DNA of 64,000 nt from Vibrio methylphosphonaticus (lineage in GTDB: Bacteria; Pseudomonadota; Gammaproteobacteria; Enterobacterales; Vibrionaceae), in NCBI RefSeq assembly GCF_023634655.1, contig NZ_JAMKMS010000019.1, positions 1 through 64,000 of the forward strand. The letters are read 5' to 3'. The notes under the pieces were generated by a model that had not been told where the DNA came from, ran no database searches, and saw only the letters and a program-made list of their open reading frames with translations. The stretch's first letter is position 1; each line of letters starts with the position of its first letter. This document shows positions 25,982 to 34,120 of the stretch, piece by piece. The translations under genes and the position numbers were made by a program.

Positions 25982-26459
25982 ACCTAACGCACTCGGTGCT
26001 CCACTCAAGGCGCATTACCAATTCACCCGCTGGGATTTGTGATTCATCAAGATCAATCCTTGCTTGAATGTATATCATGTCATCCTGGGCGAGTTGCTGT
26101 TTGTCGAGTACAACCCCATCACGCCAATAATCGACGTCACCCTCATAAGACTGAGGTACGTCGACTTTAAAACGAATACGTGAAGGGGGTATTCGGGAAG
26201 ATAATTCGCCAAAGTCTGCGTAATTGAGTTTGAGCCTGATTTGACCTTCTTCAATGTTATTCTCCGCACGTAACTGGATAGCACGCCCCGTGTATTGCTG
26301 CCCAAAGGAGACCTCACCAGCTTGATCTATGACCTCTATACCACAGCGTTCCGGTACATGTGCATTAAATCGTAATTCACCAGCGCGATCCGTTCCTGCA
26401 CTTATACACTCAGAGGTTAAGAGGCTAAGGGTCATCAAGAGTTGTATTAGAGACTTCAT
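25980..26459 (-). CDS. Secreted Cys-Gly-Ile family protein, paralogue 1
   Basis: A 159-residue exported protein with a signal peptide (MKSLIQLLMTLSLLTS…SA). The mature part starts with FNAHVPERCGIEV and a GEVSFGQQYTG segment, and ends in LEWSTECVR. One cysteine in the first strand and one in the last suggest a disulfide closing a beta-sandwich, as in pilin and spore-coat-U-type domains. The 27425 and 34121 genes encode paralogues with the same layout. It is the last gene of a five-gene operon, starting 9 bases after its upstream neighbour stops. I cannot assign a named family; a pilin-like surface subunit is the best guess. Confidence 0.7.
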   Translation of the reverse strand: MKSLIQLLMTLSLLTSECISAGTDRAGELRFNAHVPERCGIEVIDQAGEVSFGQQYTGRAIQLRAENNIEEGQIRLKLNYADFGELSSRIPPSRIRFKVDVPQSYEGDVDYWRDGVVLDKQQLAQDDMIYIQARIDLDESQIPAGELVMRLEWSTECVR

Positions 26460-26468
26460 TGTTACTTT

Positions 26469-26864
26469 TTACACCATTAGCTGCACTAGGAAATCATGCA
26501 CCGCTGCATTTAAGTCACGGAGTTCACTATGTACGTTATGGCGGTTACTATCGATAATATAGGTCGTTTTCACCACGACGTTTTTGTCATCATATTGGTA
26601 TTGAATAACCGCATCACAATGGATGTTTCGATGTTCAAATGCCTCGACGGTCCGAGTATAATTGACGCGACTGGTTTGTTGATCGGCTTTGATCAGTGTC
26701 CAGTCTAATAAATCGTGATTGGCAAGCGCGTCAAACAATCGTTGTTCGTGGGTTTTTAGTGCCTCTTGGCACACGAGTTGATAATGGGCCAATTGCTCAG
26801 GTGGCAGCACCTGAGCAGAGGCGTTAAGCGTCAGTGATGACGCTAATAGTAAAGATGTCTTCAA
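26469..26864 (-). CDS. Secreted protein of unknown function, weakly CsgE-like
   Basis: A 131-residue protein with a signal peptide (MKTSLLLASSLTLNASA) and two cysteines (VCQEAL and IHCDAV). The central region, about residues 40-110, alternates short strands (CDAVIQYQYDDKNVVVKTTY) and ends in a helix, an order that loosely recalls the curli secretion accessory protein CsgE. The similarity is weak and by eye, and no CsgG, CsgF or curlin gene is present in this window. Fourth in the secreted-protein operon, 42 bases after its upstream neighbour, so it is probably an assembly or secretion factor for the neighbouring subunits. Confidence 0.6.
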   Translation of the reverse strand: MKTSLLLASSLTLNASAQVLPPEQLAHYQLVCQEALKTHEQRLFDALANHDLLDWTLIKADQQTSRVNYTRTVEAFEHRNIHCDAVIQYQYDDKNVVVKTTYIIDSNRHNVHSELRDLNAAVHDFLVQLMV

Positions 26865-26906
26865 AATGCGATCCTATACATTTTACCTCATGAAATATAA
26901 TCAGCC

Positions 26907-27425
26907 CTATGAAATACAATAAGCCGTCCATTCTGTTTCTAGGACGATGTCGTCTTTTGCGATAGCATCGGCCTCATCAAGTTCGATCTTTGCTTTAATA
27001 TCTAGTTTCTGTCCGCCACTTAATTCATCATGATTGAATGTTTGTCCAACGAGCCAATCTGATGCTGAGCCTTCTTTATCGACGTCGCCAGATACTTTAA
27101 AGTGAAACAGCTGGTTATGAATCGGGGCGAAATAGTCCTGATCGTCAAAATCTATATCGGTGAGTTTTAACCGAACTTGGCCGTCATGATTATTGTTTAT
27201 GATTTTAATTTGTGCAGCATCATCGCCATACTCCCTAAACCCAAGGCTACCGTTATCTTTTTCTACTTTGATGCCACACTGTGATTCAACATCTGCTCTA
27301 AAATAGACTTCACCTCTGTCATTGTCGTCGGCGTAACTCAAATTAGTGACGAATAAAGATGACGCGATTAAGCTCACCGCAGTGAAGGATAGTGTGGTTT
27401 TTTTGGGGTTATTATTGTTAGTCAT
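26907..27425 (-). CDS. Secreted Cys-Gly-Ile family protein, paralogue 2
   Basis: A 172-residue exported protein with a signal peptide (cleavage near NLSYA-D). The mature part has FRADVESQCGIKV, a GSLGFREYG strand, a NNNHDGQVRLKL segment and the end LETEWTAYC, matching paralogue 1 in order and spacing. Two cysteines at the two ends predict a closed beta-sandwich. It lies 3 bases after its upstream partner's stop, hence tightly coupled. With paralogues 1 and 3 it forms a small family confined, in this window, to 26-34.6 kb. It is a candidate major subunit of an extracellular structure, which is an inference. Confidence 0.7.
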   Translation of the reverse strand: MTNNNNPKKTTLSFTAVSLIASSLFVTNLSYADDNDRGEVYFRADVESQCGIKVEKDNGSLGFREYGDDAAQIKIINNNHDGQVRLKLTDIDFDDQDYFAPIHNQLFHFKVSGDVDKEGSASDWLVGQTFNHDELSGGQKLDIKAKIELDEADAIAKDDIVLETEWTAYCIS

Positions 27426-27428
27426 GTA

Positions 27429-27884
27429 TTACTCCGCGAATGACGTATTCGTTTGTTTCATTTGTAATAGCCTGTGTTTTTCAGCCGCTATTTGTAATAG
27501 TTTGAGTTCATGTTCGGCTTGAGCCAGCTCTTCTTCTCGCTTTCGTTGTAACATTTCGTAGCGATACAATTTCGTACAATCAATCCTGTCCTCTCCGCCG
27601 AACTGTATCGTGACCGCAGCGTAAACGCCTTTATCATCTTCATTGTAATAATTATGGTAGGGGTCATATCCACTGCCATCGTTGTATTGGTCATCCACAC
27701 CACTACTGCCATACGTACCGACTTGAAACGTTTTTCCTGTCGAGACGGCTTGTTCACAGCTGGCGCCTCCGGACGTGCGTATTCTGTCGGTGCCCGATGG
27801 GTTCGATACTGATGGAATAGGGTTAGACCGTACACCATTTGACATCAGTAATACGCATAAACCCAAAGCGTAATAAAATCGCAT
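27429..27884 (-). CDS. Exported protein with C-terminal coiled coil
   Basis: A protein of 151 residues from the ATG at 27884 (MRFYYALG), chosen because AAAGGT precedes it and it directly follows the upstream stop. A signal peptide precedes a Gly/Tyr/Asp-rich segment (YGSSGVDDQYNDGSGYDPY) that looks disordered. Then come a beta strand GVYAAVTIQFGGEDRIDC and a long charged helix with many Arg, Glu and Leu (RKREEELAQAEHELKLLQI). A final strand plus coiled coil would suit an envelope anchor or assembly factor. No family was recognised. It is second gene of the secreted-protein operon. Confidence 0.6.
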   Translation of the reverse strand: MRFYYALGLCVLLMSNGVRSNPIPSVSNPSGTDRIRTSGGASCEQAVSTGKTFQVGTYGSSGVDDQYNDGSGYDPYHNYYNEDDKGVYAAVTIQFGGEDRIDCTKLYRYEMLQRKREEELAQAEHELKLLQIAAEKHRLLQMKQTNTSFAE

Positions 27885-27886
27885 GG

Positions 27887-28237
27887 TTAATACCTTTTGA
27901 ATGTCAGTTGGGTGCATACTTCATAAGTATTGGGTGAGTCAGACACCATTTTTGTGCATACGTATTTTTCTGACACCTCACCAGCAGGTGTATTGACTGT
28001 CACATCAAGCTCAATTTCCTCGTTGGCTTTCAAAGGCACACTTTGAGGGAACACTTTATTGTCGATTCGTAGAAAGTAATTGGCATCAACACTTGAACGA
28101 TTCAACAGCGTAAATTTAACTTGCGTCTTATTTGAGTACGCATCAAACGACGTATTCTTCCATTTATGCACATTGGCATTCGTGGCGAATGATGTGGTGA
28201 GTATCAGTAAACTAATAAATGTTAGTGAAAGTCGCAT
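27887..28237 (-). CDS. Small periplasmic Ig-like protein, possible chaperone
   Basis: A 116-residue exported protein; the signal peptide ends near FATNA-N. The mature ~95 residues alternate hydrophobic strands (TQVKFTLLNRSSVDANYFL, EEIELDVTVNTPAG, YEVCTQLTFKRY) and carry two cysteines. Size and predicted all-beta fold resemble small periplasmic chaperones such as CsgC/CsgH, without their CXC motif. First gene of the five-gene operon. A TATGCC…GGCATA dyad lies about 65 bases upstream (28304-28329) and the AraC regulator gene follows behind on the same strand. Role as a holding chaperone is inferred from position and size only. Confidence 0.6.
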   Translation of the reverse strand: MRLSLTFISLLILTTSFATNANVHKWKNTSFDAYSNKTQVKFTLLNRSSVDANYFLRIDNKVFPQSVPLKANEEIELDVTVNTPAGEVSEKYVCTKMVSDSPNTYEVCTQLTFKRY

Positions 28238-28303
28238 TTCATCACTCTGTTTGTGAATTAGAGGGGAATATTAATGCGACACAGAGGAAATTAATTACCA
28301 TTT

Positions 28304-28329
28304 TATGCCATGGGTGAAATTACGGCATA
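28304..28329. promoter_or_regulatory. Inverted repeat upstream of the secreted-protein operon
   Basis: TATGCC (28304-28309) and GGCATA (28324-28329) form a dyad about 65-90 bases before the operon start at 28237, a plausible operator position. The AraC regulator encoded immediately upstream is the obvious candidate to bind it. Confidence 0.4.
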
Positions 28330-28374
28330 TTCTAGACTTTAGGTAATCAGCGCTTTTATCCGTTATTAATAATT

Positions 28375-29412
28375 TTAAGGCTGACGTTGCACTTTATTTA
28401 AGCTCAAGATGGTTTTTTGATATAGCCTGGGGGTGAGTCCACTGATTCGCTTAAACGCCCGAGAAAAATGAGAAATGTCGGAATAACCAAGCTGACTAGC
28501 AACATGGGTCAGGGACAGATCTTCAGCCATCATTTCCACAGCGACGGTAAAAAGAAGGTTATCTTTAATGTGTCTAAAGGTGGTACGTTCTTCGTTAAGC
28601 TTTCTTTGCAGGGTCCTTGGTGTCATTGCTAAAAGTTTTGCGGCTTGTTCAAGCGTTAAATTATGTTCACGTACGTAGGGAAGCAGCGATGTAAACACCT
28701 TATCGGTGAAATTAGCATGCCAAGTGACCAAAGGTTCTTGGGACTTAATGTCTTGACTATAAATTTTGACCGGTTGCTCAAGAATATCGTCATCCATCAA
28801 AATGGCCATTTTATCGTTAGCAACGAAGTATTGTATTCCTTTACCCACAGTTGCCTGGAATACGTCGGCATTTGTCGATTGGAGCTTCACTTGTTTTGGG
28901 CTCCAGTTTGTTTTGGTTAGTGCCCTGATAAATTCAATCCCATACATTAATGCGAAGACTTCAGACCACAAGTACAGGCCATTCTCTTCAAAAGGTTTAT
29001 AGCGAAAGTACCAGACCCTACCGTGTATCTCCTCTACGCCAGTCGTCGTACCGACAGTATCGTACTGATAGATAGCGTTGGACGAGATTAGCGCCTCTTT
29101 AACGGTTGTACAGTCTTGAAACGCGCCGAGTAATTTTGGGATCAGTTTTTGTCTAATTGCCAATTTAAGTAACTCGCCAAAATTCGTGGTACCTAATTGA
29201 TGAGCCGACAAAAAAAGTAATCGTCGCACAGGTTCTACAGGTAAAAACTCACTATCTAAATCCTGAAGATCAGGTGGGAGACCGGATTCATGGATAAGTT
29301 GATGCGTGTCGTAATGATTTTCCGCAAGGAGTTCGATAATCAGCCGCGCATACCCAGATTTAATCATGGGAACTGGCTCAGTAGTTTTAGTGTCGTGATG
29401 CGTTGACGTCAT
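28375..29412 (-). CDS. AraC-family transcriptional regulator
   Basis: A 345-residue regulator. The N-terminal ~200 residues match the arabinose-binding-like domain found in OruR/ArgR-type AraC proteins (VEPVRRLLFLSAHQLG…FGELLKLAIRQK). The C-terminal ~100 residues have the two helix-turn-helix motifs: LTLEQAAKLLAMTPRTLQRK and LSLTHVASQLGYSDISHFS, ending in AFKRISGLTPRLYQ. It lies upstream of and on the same strand as the secreted-protein operon, with a 137-base spacer. It is likely to control that operon, the divergent HlyD operon, or both. The effector is unknown. Confidence 0.88.
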   Translation of the reverse strand: MTSTHHDTKTTEPVPMIKSGYARLIIELLAENHYDTHQLIHESGLPPDLQDLDSEFLPVEPVRRLLFLSAHQLGTTNFGELLKLAIRQKLIPKLLGAFQDCTTVKEALISSNAIYQYDTVGTTTGVEEIHGRVWYFRYKPFEENGLYLWSEVFALMYGIEFIRALTKTNWSPKQVKLQSTNADVFQATVGKGIQYFVANDKMAILMDDDILEQPVKIYSQDIKSQEPLVTWHANFTDKVFTSLLPYVREHNLTLEQAAKLLAMTPRTLQRKLNEERTTFRHIKDNLLFTVAVEMMAEDLSLTHVASQLGYSDISHFSRAFKRISGLTPRLYQKTILSLNKVQRQP

Positions 29413-29964
29413 CCAGCGTGTTCCTTTCCCTTAGTGTATTGATGGTGATTGGCAAAACGTGTAGCGCTTAACACCGTTTCTTACCCCGTGGTGTCGATTT
29501 CATGCCTGAGTGATGACACCTATCGGGTGACGGCTACGTCGATGTTGCTGTCTCATCGGATCTATTGTCACCATGGCGTTATTGCAATATTGAACGATTT
29601 CGTATTTAGCTATTTTATATGGAGCTATTTCGTATGGAACTTTGGTCACAATGGAATAATTGCGTAATGGAACATTTGTCGTAATGGAGCATTTATCGTA
29701 ATGGGACGATTGTCGTAATGGGACGATTGTCACTTTAGCTCTAATGTTATGCCATTAATGAAACAAGCATCGGATCTTTGGCGTAATATGGCAAGTATAT
29801 GACGCCGATTATTTTAAGCTTTTGGACGACGAAAATATCATTAGGATTGTTCGATCTAGTCACAAAAATACCGATTTTTCAAGATATTACTGTTGATTGG
29901 CCGGATATTTAGTCTATAAATAATGGTAGAGAATTAGTTGAAGGTTTGTCGTAAGGAAGATCTA
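29413..29964. promoter_or_regulatory. Long intergenic region between AraC and HlyD genes
   Basis: Over 500 bases without a credible gene between divergent starts. It holds the 17-base repeat array described separately and, downstream, AT-rich sequence (about 29870-29930) likely to contain the HlyD operon promoter. The long spacer and the array suggest a regulatory target region for the adjacent AraC protein. Confidence 0.5.
29663..29730. repeat. Four tandem 17-base repeats (CGTAATGG units)
   Basis: Four exact-length units start CGTAATGG at 29663, 29680, 29697 and 29714, with second halves AACATTTGT, AGCATTTAT, GACGATTGT and GACGATTGT. The last two are identical. More degenerate units (CACAATGGAATAATTG, CGTATGGAACTTTGGT) continue the pattern back to about 29595. 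They are non-coding. Confidence 0.8.
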
Positions 29965-31113
29965 ATGAGCAAAGAAATCGAGTCAAAAAGTGATGGGCAA
30001 GAGGGTATGCCGGATCAGGCTAATGAACAAGCAAGTAAAGAGATCCAAAGCAGCCAGCAGCGGGTGAAAAAGGTGACCAACATACTTGTTGGAGCTGTTG
30101 CACTGTGTGTTGTTGTCAGTATCGCTTCAGACCGGATTATTCCTAGTACTGATAATGCACGAGTCAAAGGTTATGTGGTTCCAATTAAGCCGCAGGTATC
30201 AGGCCAGGTTACTGACATCATGGTGAGACCGAATCAATTGGTCTCGGAAGGGGATGTCTTAGTCACGCTTAACCCCATCGATTATGAAATAGCGGTAAAA
30301 AAAGCTGAACAGGATTTAACGATTGCTGGCCAGAATGTTGGTGCACAAACTGCATCTATTGCCGCAGCACAAGCGCGACTGACGAGCGCTGCGATTGAAA
30401 AAGACAATGTTGAACTGCAAACGAGACGTGTACTGACGATGGCCGAAAAAGGTGTCATCTCTGTCTCTGAAGCCGATAAATCTCGTGCTGCATTGGCAAG
30501 AGCCCGTGCAAACGTACAAAATGCCCAAGCCGACCTTGATAAAGCGAATAAACAATTGGGCAGCGCTGGGGAAGAAAACAGCCAAATAAAAGCGGCGTTG
30601 TTGGCGTTAGAAAAAGCTCAGCTCGATTTAGCTAGAACCACTGTTCGTGCTCCTACTAATGGCGGCGTGTCCAATTTCAGTTTATCTGAAGGGTTTTACG
30701 CGACTGCCGGGCAACCTATGATGACCTTTATTTCCACGGACTCAATCTGGATCGAGGCGTATTTCAGAGAGAATAGTTTAGGTAATATTCAAGCCGGTGA
30801 TGAGGTTGAAATAGCGTTAGATTTTGCTCCGGGTAAAGTCGTAAAAGGAACCATTTCAAGTGTTGACTGGGGTGTGGATTGGGGGCAGAGCAATCAAGCG
30901 GGGAAATTAGCACAAGCAAATAATCAAACTGGTTGGCTACGTCAAACGCAAATGCTGCCCGTCATGATTGAATTTAACCCAGAAGACACTAAAGGACAGC
31001 TACGTATTGGCGGTCAAGCCGATGTTGTGGTTTATACCGGCAATAACGTTATCTTCAATAGTCTTGGTAAATTATGGATTCGAGCAGTCAGTTGGATGTC
31101 CTATGTCAGATAA
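29965..31113 (+). CDS. HlyD-family membrane fusion protein (EmrA-like)
   Basis: A periplasmic adaptor of 382 residues from the ATG at 29965, chosen because AAGGAAG precedes it by five bases. A cytosolic acidic N-terminus is followed by one transmembrane helix (ILVGAVALCVVVSIAS). Then come a lipoyl-like half (ARVKGYVVPIKPQVSGQV), an Ala-rich alpha-hairpin (about residues 95-200) and the second lipoyl half with TTVRAPTNGGVSNFSL. The gene overlaps the DUF2955 membrane gene by 11 bases. This pairing, as in other HlyD/DUF2955 sets, suggests efflux across the inner membrane. No TolC homologue is encoded here. Confidence 0.88.
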   Translation: MSKEIESKSDGQEGMPDQANEQASKEIQSSQQRVKKVTNILVGAVALCVVVSIASDRIIPSTDNARVKGYVVPIKPQVSGQVTDIMVRPNQLVSEGDVLVTLNPIDYEIAVKKAEQDLTIAGQNVGAQTASIAAAQARLTSAAIEKDNVELQTRRVLTMAEKGVISVSEADKSRAALARARANVQNAQADLDKANKQLGSAGEENSQIKAALLALEKAQLDLARTTVRAPTNGGVSNFSLSEGFYATAGQPMMTFISTDSIWIEAYFRENSLGNIQAGDEVEIALDFAPGKVVKGTISSVDWGVDWGQSNQAGKLAQANNQTGWLRQTQMLPVMIEFNPEDTKGQLRIGGQADVVVYTGNNVIFNSLGKLWIRAVSWMSYVR

Positions 31114-32176
31114 CGATGAATCGACAACCCTTCGTTCAGAACCGGCACCTTGGTTAGTAGAAACTCGTATTTTACGTTTTACGCTCGGTGTAGGGATCGC
31201 GACCTTTTTGGCCGCTTGGATTGATTGGCCTTTAGCATTCATTACCCCGATTTTTACCGCGAAGTTTCTCTTTGAAAAAAAGGTGATGACAAAAGACGTG
31301 GTGTACGAGTTGCTGCTGGCGATGGTCGTTACCGTAGCCATTGGTATTGTGTTGAGTATGGGGTTTACTCATTACCCAATACCGCTACTTATTGGTGTCG
31401 GTGGATTGATGACAATTGGTTACTATCTATTCTTGGACCCTAAGTGGAATCTATTTGCGATGATTTTACTCATGGCGGTACTCATGCTGCCATTTATGGC
31501 AATAGATAGCCCTGCTGTCGCGGTTTATCTTGGGTTCGGGCTTAGTGCCTCTGGTGCGGTGGCGGTGGCAGTATTTGGGTTTGTTCACATCTACCTTCCT
31601 GAGCAAGAGGTCGTGGAATCCTCAGAGGCGAGTCCAGCGATGACGGACGAATTCCGTTGGTTTTCAGCTATACGTGCTTCAATCATCGCGCTTCCGGTTG
31701 TGGTGTTTTTCTTTGTTTTTCAAATCTCAGAAGCACTCTTATCTATGATTTTCATCGCCCTGTTATCTCTTATGATTACCGGTGAGAAATCGATTAAACT
31801 CGGCGCTTTTTTATTAGTCAGCAACGCAATTGGTGGTGTCATTGCCATCGGAGTATTCAGTGTCCTAGCGTTGGTGCCATCAATGTTTTTCTATACGATA
31901 TGTATCAGTCTCATGGCGATTGTAGTTGGGAACAAAATGTACATGGAGCCAGCAAAAGCGCCAATATATAGCACTGTATTTAATACCGCGTTAGTACTCA
32001 TTGGTACCACCATGATGAGCTCAGGTGTTATTGATGAAAAAATGTGGATCCGATTAGGGCTTTTGTTCATTGTCGCAGTCTATATGATCATCGCCGCGTA
32101 TTTCATTGAAGCGAGAGATTGGAAAATTCTAAAATTTAATGGGCAAATGATGAAGCCTCTCAGTGAGTCTAAATAA
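31103..32176 (+). CDS. DUF2955 inner-membrane protein, HlyD partner
   Basis: A protein of 357 residues from the ATG at 31103 (MSDNDEST), inside the end of the HlyD gene; the frame is open further upstream but overlaps HlyD more. About ten hydrophobic helices fall in two similar halves, each opening with a charged helix. This is the DUF2955/aromatic-acid-exporter-like fold seen with HlyD adaptors. Motifs include WIDWPLAFITPIFTAKFLF near the N-terminus and the late FFVFQISEALLSMIF helix. It is presumably the transport channel of the pair. The substrate is unknown. Confidence 0.82.
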   Translation: MSDNDESTTLRSEPAPWLVETRILRFTLGVGIATFLAAWIDWPLAFITPIFTAKFLFEKKVMTKDVVYELLLAMVVTVAIGIVLSMGFTHYPIPLLIGVGGLMTIGYYLFLDPKWNLFAMILLMAVLMLPFMAIDSPAVAVYLGFGLSASGAVAVAVFGFVHIYLPEQEVVESSEASPAMTDEFRWFSAIRASIIALPVVVFFFVFQISEALLSMIFIALLSLMITGEKSIKLGAFLLVSNAIGGVIAIGVFSVLALVPSMFFYTICISLMAIVVGNKMYMEPAKAPIYSTVFNTALVLIGTTMMSSGVIDEKMWIRLGLLFIVAVYMIIAAYFIEARDWKILKFNGQMMKPLSESK

Positions 32177-32217
32177 AGAAACGATAATAGATTAATGATG
32201 GAGTAAGGATAGACAGT

Positions 32218-33981
32218 ATGTGGAAAGGGACGTCAATGCTGCTTCTCACCGGAGCGATATTTGGTTGTACTTCGAATGCCCATTTAGCCACGACATCGGA
32301 TGACGCGTGGACATCGGACTACATGGAACAGAGAAGGTGGCGCGAACCGAGTGAATTAAAAGGCAACTATCTTAAACTCGCCTCTGATACGATGTTACCA
32401 GCGCAATCAGCCCACGTTAAGGTGATAGGGACAGAGTCAGAATCGGCGATAAAAAGCTTAGCCAGCAAGATTTATCTTATTGAAAATGCACAGCATACGA
32501 TTGATATTACCTATTATATTTTTGCTGATGACCTAGCAGGGCAAGCAACGCTAGGGGCGCTGTGCCGCGCCGTAAAACGAGGTGTCGACGTTCGGGTAAT
32601 GGTGGACAGTTTAGGTTCATATAGTGTCAATAACGGCAATTTAAAGGGGCTGATGCAGTGTGAACAAGAAGCTGGATATGTGCTAGATAGGCAGGGAGCT
32701 GCCACCTCCCAGAAAGCCCGTGTTCAAGCTGTGGTGTTTAATGCGCTCACAAACTCTGATTCTAAGTGGAATCATCGTTCTCATGATAAATTATTTGTCG
32801 TCGATGCAGCCTATAATGAGCAAGCATACGTCATTACCGGTGGACGAAACATGTCGCTTCACTATTACGGTATTGATAATAAAGGAAGAGTCGATCCCAC
32901 CGCATTCCGCGATATCGAAATTGTTGTACGACCAACAAGTCATGCAAAAGAGGAGGAATCGCCATCACGATTGAGTGAGCTGTATTTTTCTGTGCTATTT
33001 ACCAAGCCTGGCAATAAAAAACTGGATATTTGGACAAGCTACAATAGAGATAAACAGCGACTACTTTCTGCCCTTACAGAATTAAAGGCGTTACCCGAAT
33101 TTGCTCGGGCTTATGAGGGAATCGACGGATATCTGACACAAGACTATTACTTGAGTGAAACCAAACTCGCCCACGAATTAGATAATCTGAATGCCGTTGA
33201 TGTGGTGACTCAGTACTCTAAGAACAAGCGCGCCAATGCCAATTCTATTAGCGGTATCTTAGCTAAGGTTGCCTACTCTAAGCAGGATGTCAAAACCATC
33301 AAAATTGTTTCGCCATACCTATTTCTTCAAACCGATCTATTTAAAGATGAAGGGATAATTGAAAAAGATCTTAACGTTACAATGAAGTGGTTAGAACAAG
33401 ATCCAGAGAGAAGGATAGAAGTTATCACAAACTCGGTGCTGACCAGTGATAATTACTTTACCCAAGCGGTGATAGATATGAACACCGCCCCTAACATTTT
33501 GATGATGGATAAGGAAACACAGCAACGTTGGTTGGATGATGAGTTAACTAATAACGAAGAAAACAAGTCATTTATAGCCTCTGACGCATGGAAAAAGATG
33601 ACTCTGCATCCCCAAGTGAAGTTTTATCAGTTAGGAAAGCAAGATTCAGTGCTTATAGGCGGTGATAAGTACTATGGCAAACTGCATGCAAAGTTTTTAA
33701 TCATTGATCAGAATGCGTTTGTAGGGACGACGAACTTGGATTTCCGCTCTTTGTTATACAATAATGAAGTCGGCTTTTTCTTGGGTGGAGCACCACTCAT
33801 TGATGAACTAGAGACGCAATTTTCTTTGTTAAAACAAGACTCTTTACTGTGGGGAAGCGATGAATGGCTGGAGATGAGACGTAAGTTACGCGACGCTGGT
33901 GGCACCAAAGGGCGAACATCGAGTCGTCAGCGAGGTATTTTTGAGGCACTTGAGGAAACCGGGTTAAAGTATCAGTTTTAA
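32218..33981 (+). CDS. Phospholipase D-superfamily lipoprotein
   Basis: A 587-residue protein with a lipoprotein signal (lipobox IFGCT, cysteine about residue 17). Two HKD catalytic motifs are visible: HDKLFVVDAAYNEQAYVITG in the first half and HAKFLIIDQNAFVGTTNLDF near residue 490. Both retain H, K and D, so phosphatidyl transfer or hydrolysis is likely, as in cardiolipin synthase-like proteins. It differs from classical ClsA by being a secreted lipoprotein without transmembrane helices. It lies 41 bases after DUF2955 with AAGGA before the ATG, so it may be the third gene of the HlyD operon. It would act on the periplasmic membrane face. Confidence 0.85.
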   Translation: MWKGTSMLLLTGAIFGCTSNAHLATTSDDAWTSDYMEQRRWREPSELKGNYLKLASDTMLPAQSAHVKVIGTESESAIKSLASKIYLIENAQHTIDITYYIFADDLAGQATLGALCRAVKRGVDVRVMVDSLGSYSVNNGNLKGLMQCEQEAGYVLDRQGAATSQKARVQAVVFNALTNSDSKWNHRSHDKLFVVDAAYNEQAYVITGGRNMSLHYYGIDNKGRVDPTAFRDIEIVVRPTSHAKEEESPSRLSELYFSVLFTKPGNKKLDIWTSYNRDKQRLLSALTELKALPEFARAYEGIDGYLTQDYYLSETKLAHELDNLNAVDVVTQYSKNKRANANSISGILAKVAYSKQDVKTIKIVSPYLFLQTDLFKDEGIIEKDLNVTMKWLEQDPERRIEVITNSVLTSDNYFTQAVIDMNTAPNILMMDKETQQRWLDDELTNNEENKSFIASDAWKKMTLHPQVKFYQLGKQDSVLIGGDKYYGKLHAKFLIIDQNAFVGTTNLDFRSLLYNNEVGFFLGGAPLIDELETQFSLLKQDSLLWGSDEWLEMRRKLRDAGGTKGRTSSRQRGIFEALEETGLKYQF

Positions 33982-34120
33982 TCATCACTGCTTAACGAAG
34001 CGTGATGATTATCCGTGACCGACTATCTTTGATCATGTCGTAAAATGATAAGTAACAAATTCTGTGTCGAAATATTATACGCCAGGTAGGCCAAATGCTT
34101 GGCGTTTTTATTTAGGAGAC

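Noticed and set aside
26469-28237. Assignment of the secreted-protein operon as a curli (csg) operon
   Set aside because: Only a loose CsgE-like and CsgC/CsgH-like appearance is seen. There is no CsgG, CsgF or repeat-containing curlin in the window, so the name is not justified.
29595-29730. CRISPR array at the 17-base repeats (and at 20463-20526 and 25881-25947)
   Set aside because: Units are directly adjacent without unique spacers of CRISPR length, and no cas genes are present.
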